From a virus, in the IMG/VR virus record IMGVR_UViG_3300042566_000753, positions 1-26,027 of that record: a DNA stretch of 26,027 bases. One strand, 5' to 3'. Of the stretch, positions 5,993 to 13,164 are shown in pieces. The notes under the pieces are model-generated. The model was given only the letters and a program-made list of their open reading frames with translations, searched no databases and was not told the origin of the DNA. Each line of letters opens with the position of its first letter. Positions within the stretch are counted from its first letter, which is position 1. The position numbers were made by a program, and so were the translations under genes.

Positions 5993-6310
5993 TTAACCTA
6001 ATGCGACATATCTTAATTTGTCAATGAATATATCCATGTTACTAATTTCCTTTTGTGTTATATAGTATATGCGTCCGTTGCTACTATGTAATTTGAAATA
6101 CGTTCCCAATTCATTTTTTTGTGCCGGCTCTCTATTCAATATTACAGTTATTGCATATTTCATATTAGATAATTCAAATTTGTATTGATATTCACTTGCA
6201 GCATAATTTATATTATCAATATTAAATTGTTCCTCAATTCTTGCAACATAAAAGTTTTTCTTGCCCAATGTCTTATGGTTTAACTTATTTAAGTTTTGTA
6301 TCGTTAACAT
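5993..6310 (-). CDS. L-T-I-x-N family protein, member 1
   Basis: 105 residues. It begins MLTIQNLNKL, the signature shared with four other full-length proteins in this window. The middle is beta-rich with YQYKFELSN and a short stretch ILNREPAQ; the end (MDIFIDKLRY) is the family's final helix. No outside family recognised. It starts 3 bases after the stop of the upstream gene and belongs to the same run. Role unknown. Confidence 0.78.
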   Translation of the reverse strand: MLTIQNLNKLNHKTLGKKNFYVARIEEQFNIDNINYAASEYQYKFELSNMKYAITVILNREPAQKNELGTYFKLHSSNGRIYYITQKEISNMDIFIDKLRYVALG

Positions 6311-6313
6311 AAT

Positions 6314-6511
6314 TTAACTTTTAATTTCAAAATCTTTATTGTATATGTTATTCTCTTTTATTTTATTAACAGTATACGCAATTCCTTTACTCAATCCTTG
6401 TGTATGAATACCTGGCTCATCTTTTAATTCATCAGCGTATTCAATTAAATCGTCTAATACTTTCCTTTCAATTACAATAAACTCTTTGTAAGCTCCTATT
6501 AACTGGTCCAT
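6314..6511 (-). CDS. Small acidic helical protein
   Basis: 65 residues, starting MDQLIGAYKE. Mostly helical and acidic in the first 40 residues (IERKVLDDLIEYADELKDEP). No signal peptide, membrane segment or motif. It lies directly upstream of the family member at 5993-6310, 3 bases away, so the two are probably translated from one message. The 90 bases upstream of it (6512-6601) hold no convincing gene. Confidence 0.7.
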   Translation of the reverse strand: MDQLIGAYKEFIVIERKVLDDLIEYADELKDEPGIHTQGLSKGIAYTVNKIKENNIYNKDFEIKS

Positions 6512-6601
6512 AATTTTTATTTGTTTTTCCTTTTAATGTATTCGGTATATAAATAAAATATGTATACTGACATTATACATACTACATAGAATATAGTTTG
6601 C

Positions 6602-6865
6602 CTATGATACATTTGTATTGTCAATTTCGTTTTCAAATGCTTTGATTGCCTTCTTTACATTTTCCATTTCAGGTATGTCTAATTTTTCACCGATTGAAAC
6701 AAATCCTATCGTTAATATTGCAAATACAATACCAATACTAAATTCTACAACTCGTTCATTATATAAACCGTTGGTCTCTGCGGTAACTCCGTTATGTGTC
6801 GTTAATTCCAATCCTAATAAGGTTTCTCTTTTACTTAAGAAACTAAATCCTAATTCTATTTTCAT
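6602..6865 (-). CDS. Small membrane protein
   Basis: 87 residues, starting MKIELGFSFL. One membrane segment at about 41-59 (EFSIGIVFAILTIGFVSI), flanked by a polar N-terminal half and a charged helical C-terminus (MENVKKAIKAFENEID). No family recognised. The ATG lies 18 bases after the stop of the upstream L-T-I-x-N family gene. A longer frame on the plus strand here is a shadow. Confidence 0.72.
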   Translation of the reverse strand: MKIELGFSFLSKRETLLGLELTTHNGVTAETNGLYNERVVEFSIGIVFAILTIGFVSIGEKLDIPEMENVKKAIKAFENEIDNTNVS

Positions 6866-6883
6866 AATTTTTATTTTGTTTGT

Positions 6884-7231
6884 CTAAAACGGGTTATTAA
6901 AGTTTGTATTACCCGTTGTTTGCTGTGCTTTTGGTTTACATTTTACTATCAATGATTCAAATATTAATGCAGTTAGTTCAAATGATTTTAATTTTCTACC
7001 TGCAATCCAATCTCTACAATATTGTACCGTATTCAATCCATCCCTTAATACTATTTCATATTCGTTTATTATTGTTCCCTGTCTAAATATTACTATTGTA
7101 TAAGGTGCCTTATTATACGCAACTCTAAAAGTATATTCCGTTTCGGTTTCAATTACATCACCTATCATAAACTCTTTATAGTGATGCGACCAACTTTCTA
7201 ACTTTTTATAGTTCTTTATTGTCAAACTCAT
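6884..7231 (-). CDS. L-T-I-x-N family protein, member 2
   Basis: 115 residues, starting MSLTIKNYKKL, one residue longer at the start than most members and closest in that part to the protein at 22330-22638 (MKLTIKNYEKL). The middle has YTFRVAYN and YTIVIFRQG, matching the family's beta-strand pair. The end differs: after SFELTALIFESLIVKC comes a polar, N/Q/T-rich tail. Its first 26 bases overlap the end of the gene at 7206-7361. Function unknown. Confidence 0.78.
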   Translation of the reverse strand: MSLTIKNYKKLESWSHHYKEFMIGDVIETETEYTFRVAYNKAPYTIVIFRQGTIINEYEIVLRDGLNTVQYCRDWIAGRKLKSFELTALIFESLIVKCKPKAQQTTGNTNFNNPF

Positions 7232-7361
7232 ATACTAAATAGTTTTGTTCTTTATGTGTTTCAACTCTTGTCGGTTTTGTATGTAGTAAACTATCTGCTG
7301 ACAATTCAATTTCATTTTTAACAATCATTTCAATTGTCCTTTGCATGTATATTATTTTCAT
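7206..7361 (-). CDS. Small hypothetical protein coupled to uvsE
   Basis: 51 residues: ATG at 7361, TAA at 7208-7206, starting MKIIYMQRTI. Its start overlaps the uvsE stop as ATGA, the classic arrangement for translational coupling. Its end overlaps the next gene by 26 bases. Acidic and basic residues alternate; there is no membrane segment. The coupling supports a real gene, but no function can be assigned. Confidence 0.65.
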   Translation of the reverse strand: MKIIYMQRTIEMIVKNEIELSADSLLHTKPTRVETHKEQNYLVYEFDNKEL

Positions 7362-8245
7362 ATAAACTTTATTATTGCTAAATCTTTTTGTTTTGCTTCA
7401 ACCATAATGTCCACGTCCATATCGTATGTATTGGGGATGGCATTAATATAATCGGAATGTGCTTGCGGTTTAAGTTTTGTATTGTTTTCATGTAATGCTT
7501 TACTTTCGGAATAATGAACTGCCGGTGTTATACCTTTCGGCCACGTTGTAATTGCTAATGCCAATGCATCTCGTTCACTTAAATCTCCTGTGTTAAATGT
7601 GTGGTGGTGATAATCAAATACAATAGGTATGTTAATCTTATTATGAATATACATTAAGTCTTTAACTGAATACATACTTGCTTTGTCATCATTTTCAATT
7701 GTTAGTCTACTCTTAACTGAATTAGATAGTTTGTCAAAGTTATTACAAAACCTATCCATTGCTGCAATCTTGTCACCATACACTCCGTTGCAATGTATAT
7801 TAATTTTGTTGTAAGGTGTTTTAGACAAATTCATTGCGTCCATAATTCTACCATGCACTTCCAAATCTTTGATTGTATTCAATACCACATTTTCTTTTGG
7901 TGAAACTAATACATTGAAAGGTCCTGGGTGAAATGATAATCTTTGTTTATACTTTGTTGCCTTTGCACCACATCTTTGTAGTATCTTTTGTATTTCGTTC
8001 CAGTCTTTTAATTCAGTAAATTCGTATTCAGTTGCCCACGGAAACATCTCACTACTCATACGATACATTTTAATTCCGTTTTGTTCGTTCCAGTCTATAA
8101 TCTTTTCTAGGTCTGCAACATTCTGCAATACCAAATCCGATACATAGTCAATACCCTTTGCTATGAAAGTTCGTTTGACCATTGTCCTATTCGTTGTAAT
8201 CTTTTTACCTAATGAAAGGTTAATACATGCATATCCTATATTCAT
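7358..8245 (-). CDS. uvsE: UV DNA damage endonuclease
   Basis: 295 residues. UvsE/UVDE nicks DNA 5' of UV photoproducts (pyrimidine dimers and 6-4 products) to start excision repair, using a TIM-barrel metal site. The start IGYACINLSL is the family's N-terminal signature, so I place the ATG at 8245 rather than 9 codons earlier. Downstream are RMSSEMFPW, RLSFHPGPF, NIHCNGVYG, LTIENDDK, VFDYHHH and PAVHYSES, which carry the metal-binding His, Glu and Asp residues in family order. Length suits the family. A promoter-like site ends 6 bases before the ATG, predicting a leaderless or nearly leaderless message. Phages carry uvsE to repair their own genomes. Confidence 0.93.
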   Translation of the reverse strand: MNIGYACINLSLGKKITTNRTMVKRTFIAKGIDYVSDLVLQNVADLEKIIDWNEQNGIKMYRMSSEMFPWATEYEFTELKDWNEIQKILQRCGAKATKYKQRLSFHPGPFNVLVSPKENVVLNTIKDLEVHGRIMDAMNLSKTPYNKINIHCNGVYGDKIAAMDRFCNNFDKLSNSVKSRLTIENDDKASMYSVKDLMYIHNKINIPIVFDYHHHTFNTGDLSERDALALAITTWPKGITPAVHYSESKALHENNTKLKPQAHSDYINAIPNTYDMDVDIMVEAKQKDLAIIKFI

Positions 8246-8251
8246 ATAGTA

Positions 8252-8281
8252 AATATACGACAAATTTTTCACTTTACCAAA
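8252..8281 (-). promoter_or_regulatory. Bacteroidota-type promoter directly before uvsE
   Basis: On the minus strand: TTTG (8281-8278), 20 bases, TATATT (8257-8252), then TACTAT and the uvsE ATG. With the -7 box this close, transcription should begin at or next to the ATG. The block TTTGGTAAAGTGAAAAATTT continues as GTCGTATATT, nearly identical to the sites at 499-529 and 13076-13105. Confidence 0.75.
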
Positions 8282-8551
8282 TTAGATAGTCTGCATGCAA
8301 ATGATAATCTTGTCCGTAGTATCAAACTCATTCGTATTTAACCAAAGGGTTTTATTGTTATACTCCATTATATACATTCCGTTATCGGTTTGCTTTCTAT
8401 GTAGTAATATTGTTTCTACTGCCGGTTTTATAGTAGCATCATATCCTAATGTAAATTCGTAGTGGTCTTTATGTTCTTTAACTCCAATAATATTAAACAC
8501 TTCGTTGTATTCTTGTCCGATTAACTTTTGTGGGTTTTTTATTGTTAGCAT
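8282..8551 (-). CDS. L-T-I-x-N family protein, member 3
   Basis: 89 residues, starting MLTIKNPQKL. The pattern matches the family: YEFTLGYD strand, ILLHRKQTDNGMYIMEYNN (the conserved R-x-x-x-x-N-G-x-Y region), then a short acidic and helical end. It overlaps the next member (8545-8811) by 7 bases and ends exactly at the uvsE promoter. Role unknown; a small cytosolic single-domain protein is likely. Confidence 0.8.
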   Translation of the reverse strand: MLTIKNPQKLIGQEYNEVFNIIGVKEHKDHYEFTLGYDATIKPAVETILLHRKQTDNGMYIMEYNNKTLWLNTNEFDTTDKIIICMQTI

Positions 8552-8811
8552 AACAATCTTTTTATTTGTTTACAAAAGGTATCTATATTTTGTATGTCTG
8601 AAAATTTCAAATACAAAGAATAATTGCCATGTGATATTGTGTATTTACCTCGTCTACTTTTCATACGATTAAGTTTTAAGTCTCTACATTGGCCTTTGCC
8701 ATCTATTAAACTAATATGATAATTTGTGTGGCCACAAACCATTGACTTAACACGAAAGGAATATCCTATTGGATATCTAACTATTTTATCTAAATTATTT
8801 ATTGTTAGCAT
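8545..8811 (-). CDS. L-T-I-x-N family protein, member 4
   Basis: 88 residues, starting MLTINNLDKI. More basic than its neighbour (RMKSRRGKYTI). It keeps the N-terminal signature, a GKYTISHGNYSLYLKFSDI segment and the final helix IDTFCKQIKRLL, which resembles MDIFIDKLR at 5993-6310. It lies 2 bases after the lipoprotein gene and overlaps member 3 by 7 bases: a tandem pair of diverged paralogues. Confidence 0.8.
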   Translation of the reverse strand: MLTINNLDKIVRYPIGYSFRVKSMVCGHTNYHISLIDGKGQCRDLKLNRMKSRRGKYTISHGNYSLYLKFSDIQNIDTFCKQIKRLLC

Positions 8812-8813
8812 TG

Positions 8814-9266
8814 TTATTTATTTGATTGAATTAAATACATTAATTGTGTTATGTTTTGATTTAATTGAGCCATATTCTGTGCTATTTGAATAAAACCATC
8901 TAATATTCTTTGATAGTTATAATCCATAGTTTGTAAATTAGTTTGTAAAATATATATTTGATTATTAATAGTTTCAATTTGTTTTTGTATAATCACAATC
9001 AATTCACTTAATGCCGTTACCTTTTTATTGGTAGCAATTAATTGTAATTGTAAGGTATCACTTTGTTTTTTCAATGTGTCCATTTGTAACTGAAATGTAT
9101 TCAATTGCAATTTTAAGGTATTAAAATCATTTGTATATTTTATATTATTTTGTTTTAATAACTCTATTTCATTTTTTAAATTAATTATATCTTTTGAATA
9201 ATCAATTTGTTTTTTACATGATGTGAATAATGTAACTATCACAATCAATTGAATTAATTTTATCAT
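8814..9266 (-). CDS. Coiled-coil lipoprotein
   Basis: 150 residues. N-terminal signal MIKLIQLIVIVTLFTSC with a lipobox (LFTSC, Cys 17), so it is probably lipidated and exported. Residues 25-145 form a nearly unbroken coiled coil rich in L, Q, N, I and T, with repeated LQLQxxT-type heptads. The shape (lipoprotein plus long coil) recalls outer-membrane spanin subunits used in lysis, but no partner inner-membrane spanin is obvious, so this is only a possibility. It overlaps the upstream gene by 4 bases (ATGA). Confidence 0.78.
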   Translation of the reverse strand: MIKLIQLIVIVTLFTSCKKQIDYSKDIINLKNEIELLKQNNIKYTNDFNTLKLQLNTFQLQMDTLKKQSDTLQLQLIATNKKVTALSELIVIIQKQIETINNQIYILQTNLQTMDYNYQRILDGFIQIAQNMAQLNQNITQLMYLIQSNK

Positions 9267-9739
9267 ATATCTTTTGTTAAGTTTGTAATTGTTTGTTGCA
9301 TACTTTGAATACTTTGAACTATTTGTCCGTATGGTATTGTAGTGCCGTTGTTATTTATGTGATTAACTATTCCACTATTTAACGAATGACTACGGGGTGC
9401 TGATGTTATTTGTATTTTCAATAACTCGTCAACCATTTCCTCAAATGTTTGTCTGAAATTTGAAATAGACTTCATCATTTGTTTATTCATTTTACGAATT
9501 GAACTAAACTTATTATCATCCCACATTGATATAAAAAATATACCATCTGCAGTATTTTCACCTACTATAAATTTATGTTGCGGTGTCAATACTGATAATT
9601 CCCATTTTGGTTTTTGTGGTAAGTTTAAGTTTAATATTGTTGCTTCATACTTTGTTTCATGTGCATTGTGTATTGGATTAACTATTGTATATCCTTTGTA
9701 TGTATATCCACTTATTTTTTCCCAACCTTTTATTTTCAT
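9263..9739 (-). CDS. Hypothetical protein, weakly like the L-T-I-x-N family
   Basis: 158 residues, starting MKIKGWEKISG. It has a beta-rich first half (YKGYTIVNP, YEATILNLN, WELSVLTPQ, GIFFISMWDD), then a helical stretch with ISNFRQTFEEMVDELLKI and a polar N/Q/T-rich tail. The first residues and the strand-then-helix order resemble the family nearby, but I would not call it a member without alignment. It is coupled by ATGA to the coiled-coil lipoprotein gene. Confidence 0.72.
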   Translation of the reverse strand: MKIKGWEKISGYTYKGYTIVNPIHNAHETKYEATILNLNLPQKPKWELSVLTPQHKFIVGENTADGIFFISMWDDNKFSSIRKMNKQMMKSISNFRQTFEEMVDELLKIQITSAPRSHSLNSGIVNHINNNGTTIPYGQIVQSIQSMQQTITNLTKDI

Positions 9740-9740
9740 A

Positions 9741-10181
9741 TTAATATTTTTTGACTGCTGTAATCATTCTATTTATCAATTCATCCCTATCTTGTATTAC
9801 ATCAACAGTTAAACTACTAAATTCCATACTTTTACCGGCATTCCAAATATTAAATTGGACTTTGTTATCTATTATCTTAGTATGTATTTCAAATACTACA
9901 TTAATTGTGTGTGAACCATTTTTAACTCCACAAAATTTGTAAAAAGTGTATGGTTTATTATCTGCTGCATTGATTGCCGTTTCGTGTCCAACATAATTTA
10001 TTTGAACCTTTGTGCCATCCAAACATAAATTCGTTGTATTAATCTTTTCGGGATTAGTTATTTTTAATTTTGTTTTCATTTTGATATTACTTAATGCACA
10101 TGATAAATGGTCATACCCATCCAAATAATCGTAATCAATATCGGATGTATCTTTGCCACAATATCTGCAAGTCCAACTCAA
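9741..10181 (-). CDS. Zinc finger fused to an L-T-I-x-N-like domain
   Basis: 146 residues. Residues 1-30 form a small zinc site (WTCRYCGK, then DHLSC: C4, C7, a His and a Cys). From about residue 36 it reads MKTKLKITNPEKI, which matches the start signature of the L-T-I-x-N proteins, followed by a beta-rich body and a final helix DELINRMITAVKK. It looks like a zinc-binding tag added in front of the family domain. An in-frame Met just before this signature could also start a second, shorter product. It overlaps the next upstream gene by 4 bases. Confidence 0.75.
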   Translation of the reverse strand: MSWTCRYCGKDTSDIDYDYLDGYDHLSCALSNIKMKTKLKITNPEKINTTNLCLDGTKVQINYVGHETAINAADNKPYTFYKFCGVKNGSHTINVVFEIHTKIIDNKVQFNIWNAGKSMEFSSLTVDVIQDRDELINRMITAVKKY

Positions 10182-10396
10182 TGTTTATGTTTTTTCTTTT
10201 TTCTTTTGTTAGGTATTGTTATTGTTATACCCATTCCACTTTCATCTGCCCACCATAAATCGTAGGATGTGTAACCATACAATTCAACTTTGCCTTTCTT
10301 TATTAAACTCTTTTGATAATAAATCATTTGACAGGTAGTATCATTTGTTTGTGCTGATATTGAAAATGGTAGTAATAAAATTAATAACCATTTCAT
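10178..10396 (-). CDS. Small secreted protein
   Basis: 72 residues from MKWLLILLLPFSISAQTN; I choose this ATG because it overlaps the upstream stop as TAATG and gives a clean signal peptide, with cleavage probably after SISA. The mature part is about 55 residues with a YGYTSYDLWWADE segment and a strongly basic tail (KRKKKKHKH). Function unknown. It couples to the zinc-finger gene downstream by a 4-base overlap. Confidence 0.72.
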   Translation of the reverse strand: MKWLLILLLPFSISAQTNDTTCQMIYYQKSLIKKGKVELYGYTSYDLWWADESGMGITITIPNKRKKKKHKH

Positions 10397-10797
10397 TATT
10401 TTTTTCCGCTTTTTTCTCTTATCCACTTATACATAAAATCAATATCCCTTTTTTCAATTTCTTTTTGGGATTGCAATTCATGTCCAACACATGGTGGAAT
10501 TTTATGTTCGTTTTGATAATCGGTTTGTGTTTTTGGTTTACTACCTATTGTACCCATTGTATCATCATTTACTAAACTTGGTGGTGTCCATTTGGGTATA
10601 TCCTTAAAATGTGGTGGATTGAATTCCATTGTATCATTGTTTACCGAACTTGTCCTATAAGGATAAACTGCTCCTGTAATTTCCGTATCAAAATACCCAC
10701 CATCCTTTTTAATTTTATTTATCATATGCTTATTGCCTGCTATAAATGCAATACACCATACAATAATCAATACAATTAGTGCTAATATTAATTCCAT
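10396..10797 (-). CDS. Membrane-anchored hypothetical protein
   Basis: 133 residues. An N-terminal membrane segment (2-20, ELILALIVLIIVWCIAFIAG) is followed by a polar, proline-rich region with two related NNDTM/NDDTM stretches (about 53-58 and 77-82), then a charged helix at the end. One-pass anchor with a soluble tail. No family recognised. It ends in TAATG overlap with the small secreted protein. Confidence 0.72.
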   Translation of the reverse strand: MELILALIVLIIVWCIAFIAGNKHMINKIKKDGGYFDTEITGAVYPYRTSSVNNDTMEFNPPHFKDIPKWTPPSLVNDDTMGTIGSKPKTQTDYQNEHKIPPCVGHELQSQKEIEKRDIDFMYKWIREKSGKK

Positions 10798-10800
10798 AAC

Positions 10801-10989
10801 TTATTTTTTAGATTTTAATTGTATTATTTGTTTTTCTACTTTTGCAAACCTTTCTTTTAATCTTTCTAATCTTATACTACGGCCCCACTTACCTAACCAA
10901 TTCACTCCTTGATATTTTTCCCAATAAAGTATTTGTTCTTGCAATTCTTTTTTTCTTTTATAGAGTGCCATAACTTTTTCCGATTTCAT
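10801..10989 (-). CDS. Small charged helical protein
   Basis: 62 residues, starting MKSEKVMALY. Almost entirely helical and basic: KRKKELQEQILYWEKYQ, then a break at GVNWLGKWGRS, then a second helix RLERLKERFAKVEKQIIQLK. This is a helical hairpin, perhaps a coiled-coil dimer. No signal peptide. It starts 3 bases after the upstream stop. Function unknown. Confidence 0.7.
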   Translation of the reverse strand: MKSEKVMALYKRKKELQEQILYWEKYQGVNWLGKWGRSIRLERLKERFAKVEKQIIQLKSKK

Positions 10990-10992
10990 TGT

Positions 10993-11184
10993 TTACTTTT
11001 TTTGTAATGTGAAATAATAATTCCACTTTAACCAACTAATTGCTATTCCAAATGCCGGTGTAAATGTATTCGGCCCTGCGTAATATTTTTTACTATACCA
11101 TAATTTTAATATTGGTAATACCACTACAATATCTTTATTCTTTTGTAGTTTGTTGTTGTCAATAACCCATTCTAATTTTCTCAT
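10993..11184 (-). CDS. Small hypothetical protein rich in aromatic residues
   Basis: 63 residues, starting MRKLEWVIDN. A hydrophobic and aromatic body (VVVLPILKLWY, then GIAISWLKWNYYF) could associate with membranes, but no clean membrane segment is seen. It lies in line with the SGNH gene 18 bases upstream and the helical gene 3 bases downstream. Function unknown. Confidence 0.6.
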   Translation of the reverse strand: MRKLEWVIDNNKLQKNKDIVVVLPILKLWYSKKYYAGPNTFTPAFGIAISWLKWNYYFTLQKK

Positions 11185-11202
11185 TTTATTTTGTATTTTG
11201 TT

Positions 11203-11841
11203 TTAAATAATTCTTTTGTTTATCTTACTATCCATAATTGACATCAATGCGTCTGCCAATTCTATATGCCCTATTTCACTATAATGACCATCGTTAACTT
11301 CACCATTTGTTTCGGTTATAATTCTATTACATTGTCCAAAATTCCACAAATTAGTTCCGTGCATTGCATGTGTCCAATGAATTATGGTATTGGTTTTGAA
11401 TGTTTTATTTAATAATTTTATCCAATGGATAACCTCATGTTGATATGGTGATGTGTCTCTATTTACAAAAATTTCATCTAATGTAGATTGATTAATCATT
11501 TTTCCAAAATAATCAATGTTATTATCAAAGTTTGGTATTAAAGAATGCCAAGTTTTTTCATCTTGACCAACCAACCTAAATCTAACAGGAGATGACCAAC
11601 CTATTATGATTAAGTCATCATTTTTAATTTTGTCAACATTTTCACAAACTCGTTCTAAGATTGTATAATTATCACTACCACCTTGTCCTATATTTTTTAA
11701 ATTTATATGCAATCTATCTGCAATAACCTCACCATAAACTTTTGGTGTATAACCTTTCCATTTAATATAATTGTTTGACCATTCGTATTTGTCACCATAT
11801 CCTTCGGTAAAACTATCCCCAAATGTCCACAATCTTTTCAT
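11203..11841 (-). CDS. SGNH/GDSL-family hydrolase
   Basis: 212 residues, no signal peptide. Block I is TFGDSFTEG with nucleophile Ser 10; block II glycine is in NIGQGGSDN; block III is replaced by IIGWSSP, lacking the usual Asn; block V is DGHYSEIGH near the C-terminus, holding the catalytic Asp and His. The family hydrolyses esters (lipid, acetyl or sugar esters). The missing block III Asn may change activity. A phage could use it to deacetylate cell-surface sugar or modify a nucleotide, but the substrate cannot be told. Confidence 0.82.
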   Translation of the reverse strand: MKRLWTFGDSFTEGYGDKYEWSNNYIKWKGYTPKVYGEVIADRLHINLKNIGQGGSDNYTILERVCENVDKIKNDDLIIIGWSSPVRFRLVGQDEKTWHSLIPNFDNNIDYFGKMINQSTLDEIFVNRDTSPYQHEVIHWIKLLNKTFKTNTIIHWTHAMHGTNLWNFGQCNRIITETNGEVNDGHYSEIGHIELADALMSIMDSKINKRII

Positions 11842-11850
11842 ATAAAAAAA

Positions 11851-12045
11851 TTATTTTGTATTTTGTTTTGTGTTTTCTATTGTTTCATCTTGACTAACTA
11901 CTTTTGCCTTATACATTTGTCTAATTATTTGACCCAACTGCAGGTCAGTAGTATTTTCGTCTAATATAATTTCTTTACGAATGGTTAAATATTGTTTTGC
12001 TTCTTCTGCCCATTCTATTATTTGTTTTGCGTATCTTTTATCCAT
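11851..12045 (-). CDS. Small hypothetical protein
   Basis: 64 residues, starting MDKRYAKQII. Helical, with a charged start and a polar tail rich in N, T and Q. Its ATG overlaps the stop of the SPFH gene (TAATG), so it is probably made in a fixed ratio to that protein. Function unknown; a partner of the SPFH protein is conceivable from coupling alone. Confidence 0.7.
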   Translation of the reverse strand: MDKRYAKQIIEWAEEAKQYLTIRKEIILDENTTDLQLGQIIRQMYKAKVVSQDETIENTKQNTK

Positions 12046-12584
12046 TATATATCAGTTGGTAATATTGTTGTTTTATGTCCCTCATCGCCAAATATTCTAA
12101 AACTTTTTACTAAACCTAAATCGGTTATAGTTACTGCTTCAACTTCAATACCCCACTTAACTACATACTCTTTAACTTTCTTAGTTATCGTTTCATTGAC
12201 ATCAACCAGGTCATCCCACGTTGTCAATTCCACTACATCCCTAATCATTCCCTGTGTCGTATCAATCAATACATCATTTGCGTGCATTACACTTAATAAA
12301 TAAGTTCTTACATTACTAACTCTATATCTTATAATTGATTTCAATACAATACTTTGTTCGTCTAATGTAGTTAGGGTTTGTGAGGGTAAATTTACCGATT
12401 GAGTAATAACAGGCGTTTCCATTATACTATCAAAAAATGGTATTTTAAAATAAATACCACTATATAATGTGTTTATATATTTACCAAATCTTAAATGGAC
12501 TGCCTCATTCCATTCTTCTATAATTACAAAGGGCATCAACTGATACCCAAATCTTTCTATTAACGCTACTAATTTATCAAACAT
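12045..12584 (-). CDS. SPFH/band-7 (stomatin-prohibitin-like) protein
   Basis: 179 residues. Residues 18-145 match the SPFH core: VIIEEWNEAVHLRFGKYINTL, then GIYFKIPFFDSI, VNLPSQTLTTLDEQSIVLKSIIRYRV, then helices ending VVKWGIEVEAVTITDLGL. The N-terminus (about 8-22) has a short hydrophobic stretch that may dip into the membrane, as in stomatins; the long coiled coil of full-length family members is absent. SPFH proteins scaffold membrane complexes and control FtsH-type proteases. Here it sits between a 64-residue gene (overlapping stop) and a cell-wall peptidase gene 6 bases upstream. Confidence 0.85.
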   Translation of the reverse strand: MFDKLVALIERFGYQLMPFVIIEEWNEAVHLRFGKYINTLYSGIYFKIPFFDSIMETPVITQSVNLPSQTLTTLDEQSIVLKSIIRYRVSNVRTYLLSVMHANDVLIDTTQGMIRDVVELTTWDDLVDVNETITKKVKEYVVKWGIEVEAVTITDLGLVKSFRIFGDEGHKTTILPTDI

Positions 12585-12590
12585 AATTTT

Positions 12591-13070
12591 TTATTTTATT
12601 CTACCGGCCCCTCTATATGCTTTTTTATAATTGGGCTCATTTAAACTACTAATCTTTACACCTTCATATTTGTTGGATGCATGAACAAACATTGTTTCAC
12701 CTATGTAAGTTCCACAATGCCATCTACTAGGTGATACTTTACTTTTGAAAAATATCAAATCACCAACTTGTAAACTATCTTTTTTTATTCTAGATGTGGT
12801 TTCCCATTGTGTTGCGCAAGTATTTTCTATATTGATTTTATATACATCTGCTGCCAATCGTTTGTTGAATTGAGAACAATCAATTCCCCTTTCAGTATTT
12901 CCACCCAATTTATATGGCTTTCTTAACCAATAAGTAATAAAAGTATTTAATGTAGTATCATTACTAAATTTTGGTTTCAATTCAAACACTTCGTTGGTTT
13001 GAGATTTTACAAATATAGGTAGTATTACTACTAATATTGTAATAAAAATAAACTTATTTATTGTTTTCAT
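12591..13070 (-). CDS. Secreted NlpC/P60 cell-wall peptidase
   Basis: 159 residues. A signal peptide MKTINKFIFITILVVILPIF leads to VKSQTN, with cleavage near residue 24. The NlpC/P60 core follows: GGNTERGIDCSQF with catalytic Cys 65, DLIFFKS, RWHCGTYIG with His 118, and MFVHAS with His 130 as third polar residue. The family cuts peptide bonds in peptidoglycan stems. Export suggests it acts in the periplasm, for lysis or wall remodelling. It is the first gene after the terminator and promoter pair at 13076-13140; its ATG lies 5 bases after the -7 box. Confidence 0.9.
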   Translation of the reverse strand: MKTINKFIFITILVVILPIFVKSQTNEVFELKPKFSNDTTLNTFITYWLRKPYKLGGNTERGIDCSQFNKRLAADVYKINIENTCATQWETTSRIKKDSLQVGDLIFFKSKVSPSRWHCGTYIGETMFVHASNKYEGVKISSLNEPNYKKAYRGAGRIK

Positions 13071-13075
13071 ACTCT

Positions 13076-13105
13076 AATATACAACAAATTTTTGATATTA
13101 CCAAA
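13076..13105 (-). promoter_or_regulatory. Bacteroidota-type promoter directly before the NlpC gene
   Basis: On the minus strand: TTTG (13105-13102), 20 bases, TATATT (13081-13076), then AGAGT and ATG. The intervening bases include ATCAAAAATTTGTTG, as in the sites at 499-529 and 8252-8281. Predicts a leaderless or nearly leaderless mRNA. Confidence 0.75.
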
Positions 13106-13106
13106 T

Positions 13107-13140
13107 AAAAAAGGGACACCCAATCAAAAAAGGTATCCCC
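13107..13140 (-). terminator. Intrinsic terminator ending the right-hand operon
   Basis: On the minus strand: GGGATACC (13139-13132), loop, GGTGTCCC (13120-13113), then TTTTTT (13112-13107). The stem is 8 base pairs with one G-U pair. It lies immediately upstream of the promoter at 13076-13105, so one transcript ends just before the next begins. Confidence 0.8.
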
Positions 13141-13164
13141 GACGCTCATGGCATGCAAGAATGT

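Noticed and set aside
6512-6601. Micro-ORFs of 15-18 codons between 6314-6511 and 6602-6865
   Set aside because: Several overlapping tiny frames are possible and none has distinguishing features; left as spacer.
8246-8272. Longer UvsE start at 8272 (nine extra codons)
   Set aside because: The family N-terminal signature begins at the ATG at 8245, and the extra codons lie inside the promoter.
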